NCBI GenBank assembly: GCA_018671205.1
Contig: JABHIC010000224.1
Coordinates: forward strand, 1 to 7,799
DNA length: 7,799 nt
From: Gammaproteobacteria bacterium
GTDB taxonomy: Bacteria; Pseudomonadota; Gammaproteobacteria; GCF-002020875
Direction of reading: 5' to 3'
Position numbers and translations under genes: made by a program
In this document: positions 6,509-7,799 of the stretch, one piece after another
Numbering within the stretch: the stretch's first letter is position 1
Layout of the letters: each line of letters starts with the position of its first letter
The notes under the pieces: model-generated
Told to the model about the DNA's origin: nothing
The model's database searches: none
What the model saw: the letters and a program-made list of their open reading frames with translations, nothing else

Positions 6509-7799
6509 CTGCTGTGTCACAATACGTGGCGTAATGAAAAATATCGTCTCTTTCATGTTGTCCGCTGAGGTCTGTGTTCCAAAAAGGTTGCCAACAATCG
6601 GCAGATTACGCAGCCCAGGGATTCCACCCTCACTCTCTCGACGAACATCCTTGAACAGCCCACCCAGCATAAAGGTAGCACCATCAGGGATAATAACCTG
6701 GGTCTGCATCTCATCATTGGTCGTGGCGGGGTTGGATCCGCTTGCCGTCAGTGTTGAGCTGCTCACATTGAGCGTCAGACGAACCAGAGAGAGGTCACCA
6801 CTTTTCTCATCCGGGATTACACTGGGGGTGATATCGAGCGAGAGTCCCGCTGAGATACCTTTGAAGTCAACATCACCAGAGGCATTGTTGGTTATTTGCA
6901 CGTTAACTGTATCGGTTTTGGTCACCCTGGCGGTGATGTTATTGAGGGTAACCACACGAGGGGAGGCGATGGTCTGCGCCTTACCCTCTTCCTCCAGTAG
7001 CGTGAGCATTAGCTGGAGGAAATCATCCGTTGCGCCGTAGACAAATGAGCCCACCACACCTCTTGACCCTACGCTCTGAGGAACAATCCTGGCGAAATCA
7101 GCGGATGCACTCAGCTCTCCAAGCGTGGTTGTAATATCCGTTGCCTGAGTAACGGACCCCGCTCCAAGCAGTTGCTCCGTTACACTCTTAGCAATACCCG
7201 AATTGATCCCTGCATCGACATCGCCACCGTCTGTAGCCATTGCCCAGCGAGCCCCAATAGTCTCCGAGGCATCATCATTGGCCTCAACCACAATCACCTC
7301 TACCTCAACCATCGGTAACGGGCGATCCAGCTGGGCCACTACCTCCTCTATCTCTGCAATCTTTTCTACACTACCACGAACAATTACCGAATTAGTACGC
7401 TGATCAACGGAGATAGTGGCACTACTATCGGGAAGCTCTGCCCCGTTTTTTGCCTCCCCATCGCCTCTAGAAGCAATGAGATTCAACTCAACACCAAGCA
7501 GGTTACTGAGTGTGTCATCAATACCGGGGACAGTGACGCTCTCTCCCATAAAGGTCATGGTGGTTGCACCCACACTGGCAAAACGGAGGGGAATGACCTT
7601 CAGTTCGGGTACCATCAACGAATTTTCGATTACCCTATTTTCGGCTCTATAGCGCTGCTTGAGTAGCCTCGCCTGCTGTCGTTTTTCGGCCCCTGAGTCG
7701 AGGTCACGAATCAACCCCCCTACATCTCTGACCGCCTCGGGCGATCCACTCAATAGAATTGAGCCGCTTTCTGCATCAAAAATCATATCGGCCTCACGA
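6359..7799 (-). CDS. Outer-membrane secretin, 5' end missing (SctC/GspD-like)
   Basis: This is the C-terminal part of a secretin, the outer-membrane ring channel of type II/III secretion and type IV pili. The frame is open through the right edge (Arg-Glu-Ala-Asp before the Met at 7784-7786), so that Met is internal and the signal peptide and first periplasmic domains are missing. Numbering from that Met: the end of an N1-like domain (1-31), a linker, a segment LKVIPLRFASVG (62-73) followed by VTVPGIDDTLSNLLG (84-98), then a secretin N3-type domain with DQRTNSVIVRGS (128-139) and VEVEVIVVEAN (160-170). The secretin barrel domain covers about 250-423: IASPRVVTLNN (273-283), PDGATFMLGG (367-376), the GIPGLRNLPIVGNLFG signature (388-403) and FFITPRIV (416-423). 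A charged tail of about 50 residues follows. The VPG segment and VEVEVIVVEAN recall type III (SctC/YscC) secretins, but the neighbours are prepilins. It is the first visible gene of the minus-strand operon. Confidence 0.92.
   Translation of the reverse strand, partial: READMIFDAESGSILLSGSPEAVRDVGGLIRDLDSGAEKRQQARLLKQRYRAENRVIENSLMVPELKVIPLRFASVGATTMTFMGESVTVPGIDDTLSNLLGVELNLIASRGDGEAKNGAELPDSSATISVDQRTNSVIVRGSVEKIAEIEEVVAQLDRPLPMVEVEVIVVEANDDASETIGARWAMATDGGDVDAGINSGIAKSVTEQLLGAGSVTQATDITTTLGELSASADFARIVPQSVGSRGVVGSFVYGATDDFLQLMLTLLEEEGKAQTIASPRVVTLNNITARVTKTDTVNVQITNNASGDVDFKGISAGLSLDITPSVIPDEKSGDLSLVRLTLNVSSSTLTASGSNPATTNDEMQTQVIIPDGATFMLGGLFKDVRRESEGGIPGLRNLPIVGNLFGTQTSADNMKETIFFITPRIVTQQELLNSQGLATRRFMQNRRQDMSEIRRDLREGSQLLDIAQRNIADLEEDE

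Noticed and set aside
6447..7652. Plus-strand open frames opposite the secretin (for example 6447-7040)
   Set aside because: The minus-strand frame has all secretin motifs. The opposite frames show low-complexity Ser/Leu/Arg-rich products typical of antisense shadows.
5924..7799. Assignment of the operon to MSHA (mshL, mshF) or to a named type IV pilus system
   Set aside because: Order and sizes give a loose resemblance, but the secretin's periplasmic segment does not fit MshL and no msh-specific motif is seen, so no gene symbols were given.

Overview
The window looks like chromosomal DNA of a Gram-negative gammaproteobacterium. The main reason is an OmpR/EnvZ pair whose regulator follows Escherichia coli OmpR closely along its whole length, together with an outer-membrane secretin, a lipoprotein and class-III (type IV) prepilins. 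Base composition is even and mid-GC, and I see no insertion sequence, phage gene, tRNA, rRNA or CRISPR array. I cannot place the organism below class level.

Layout. Positions 1-358 hold no gene I can identify, only a few short inverted repeats. One gene then runs on the + strand: a CPA2/NapA-like cation:proton antiporter (359-1795). Everything else is on the minus strand and reads from right to left: a secretin cut by the right edge (7799-6359), a small membrane-anchored protein (6355-5924), a lipoprotein (5901-5254), two prepilins (5214-4627 and 4607-3939), then ompR (3852-3142) and envZ (3123-1798). The gaps from secretin to second prepilin are 3, 22, 39 and 19 bases, as in one operon. An 86-base gap separates the prepilins from ompR-envZ. 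envZ and the antiporter converge with only 2 bases between their stop codons.

How the genes may work together. The secretin, one-helix protein, lipoprotein and two prepilins look like the outer-membrane and pilus/pseudopilus end of a type IV filament or type II secretion-like machine. The ATPase, platform protein and prepilin peptidase are not in the window; they would lie upstream past 7799 or elsewhere. The most notable point is that the secretin's periplasmic part resembles, by remembered pattern, the type III secretion (SctC/YscC/HrcC) branch rather than PilQ or MshL, although its neighbours are prepilins. OmpR/EnvZ next to a cation:proton antiporter suggests an osmotic or ionic stress block, and read-through from the pilin operon into ompR-envZ is possible. 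These functional links are inferences from gene order.
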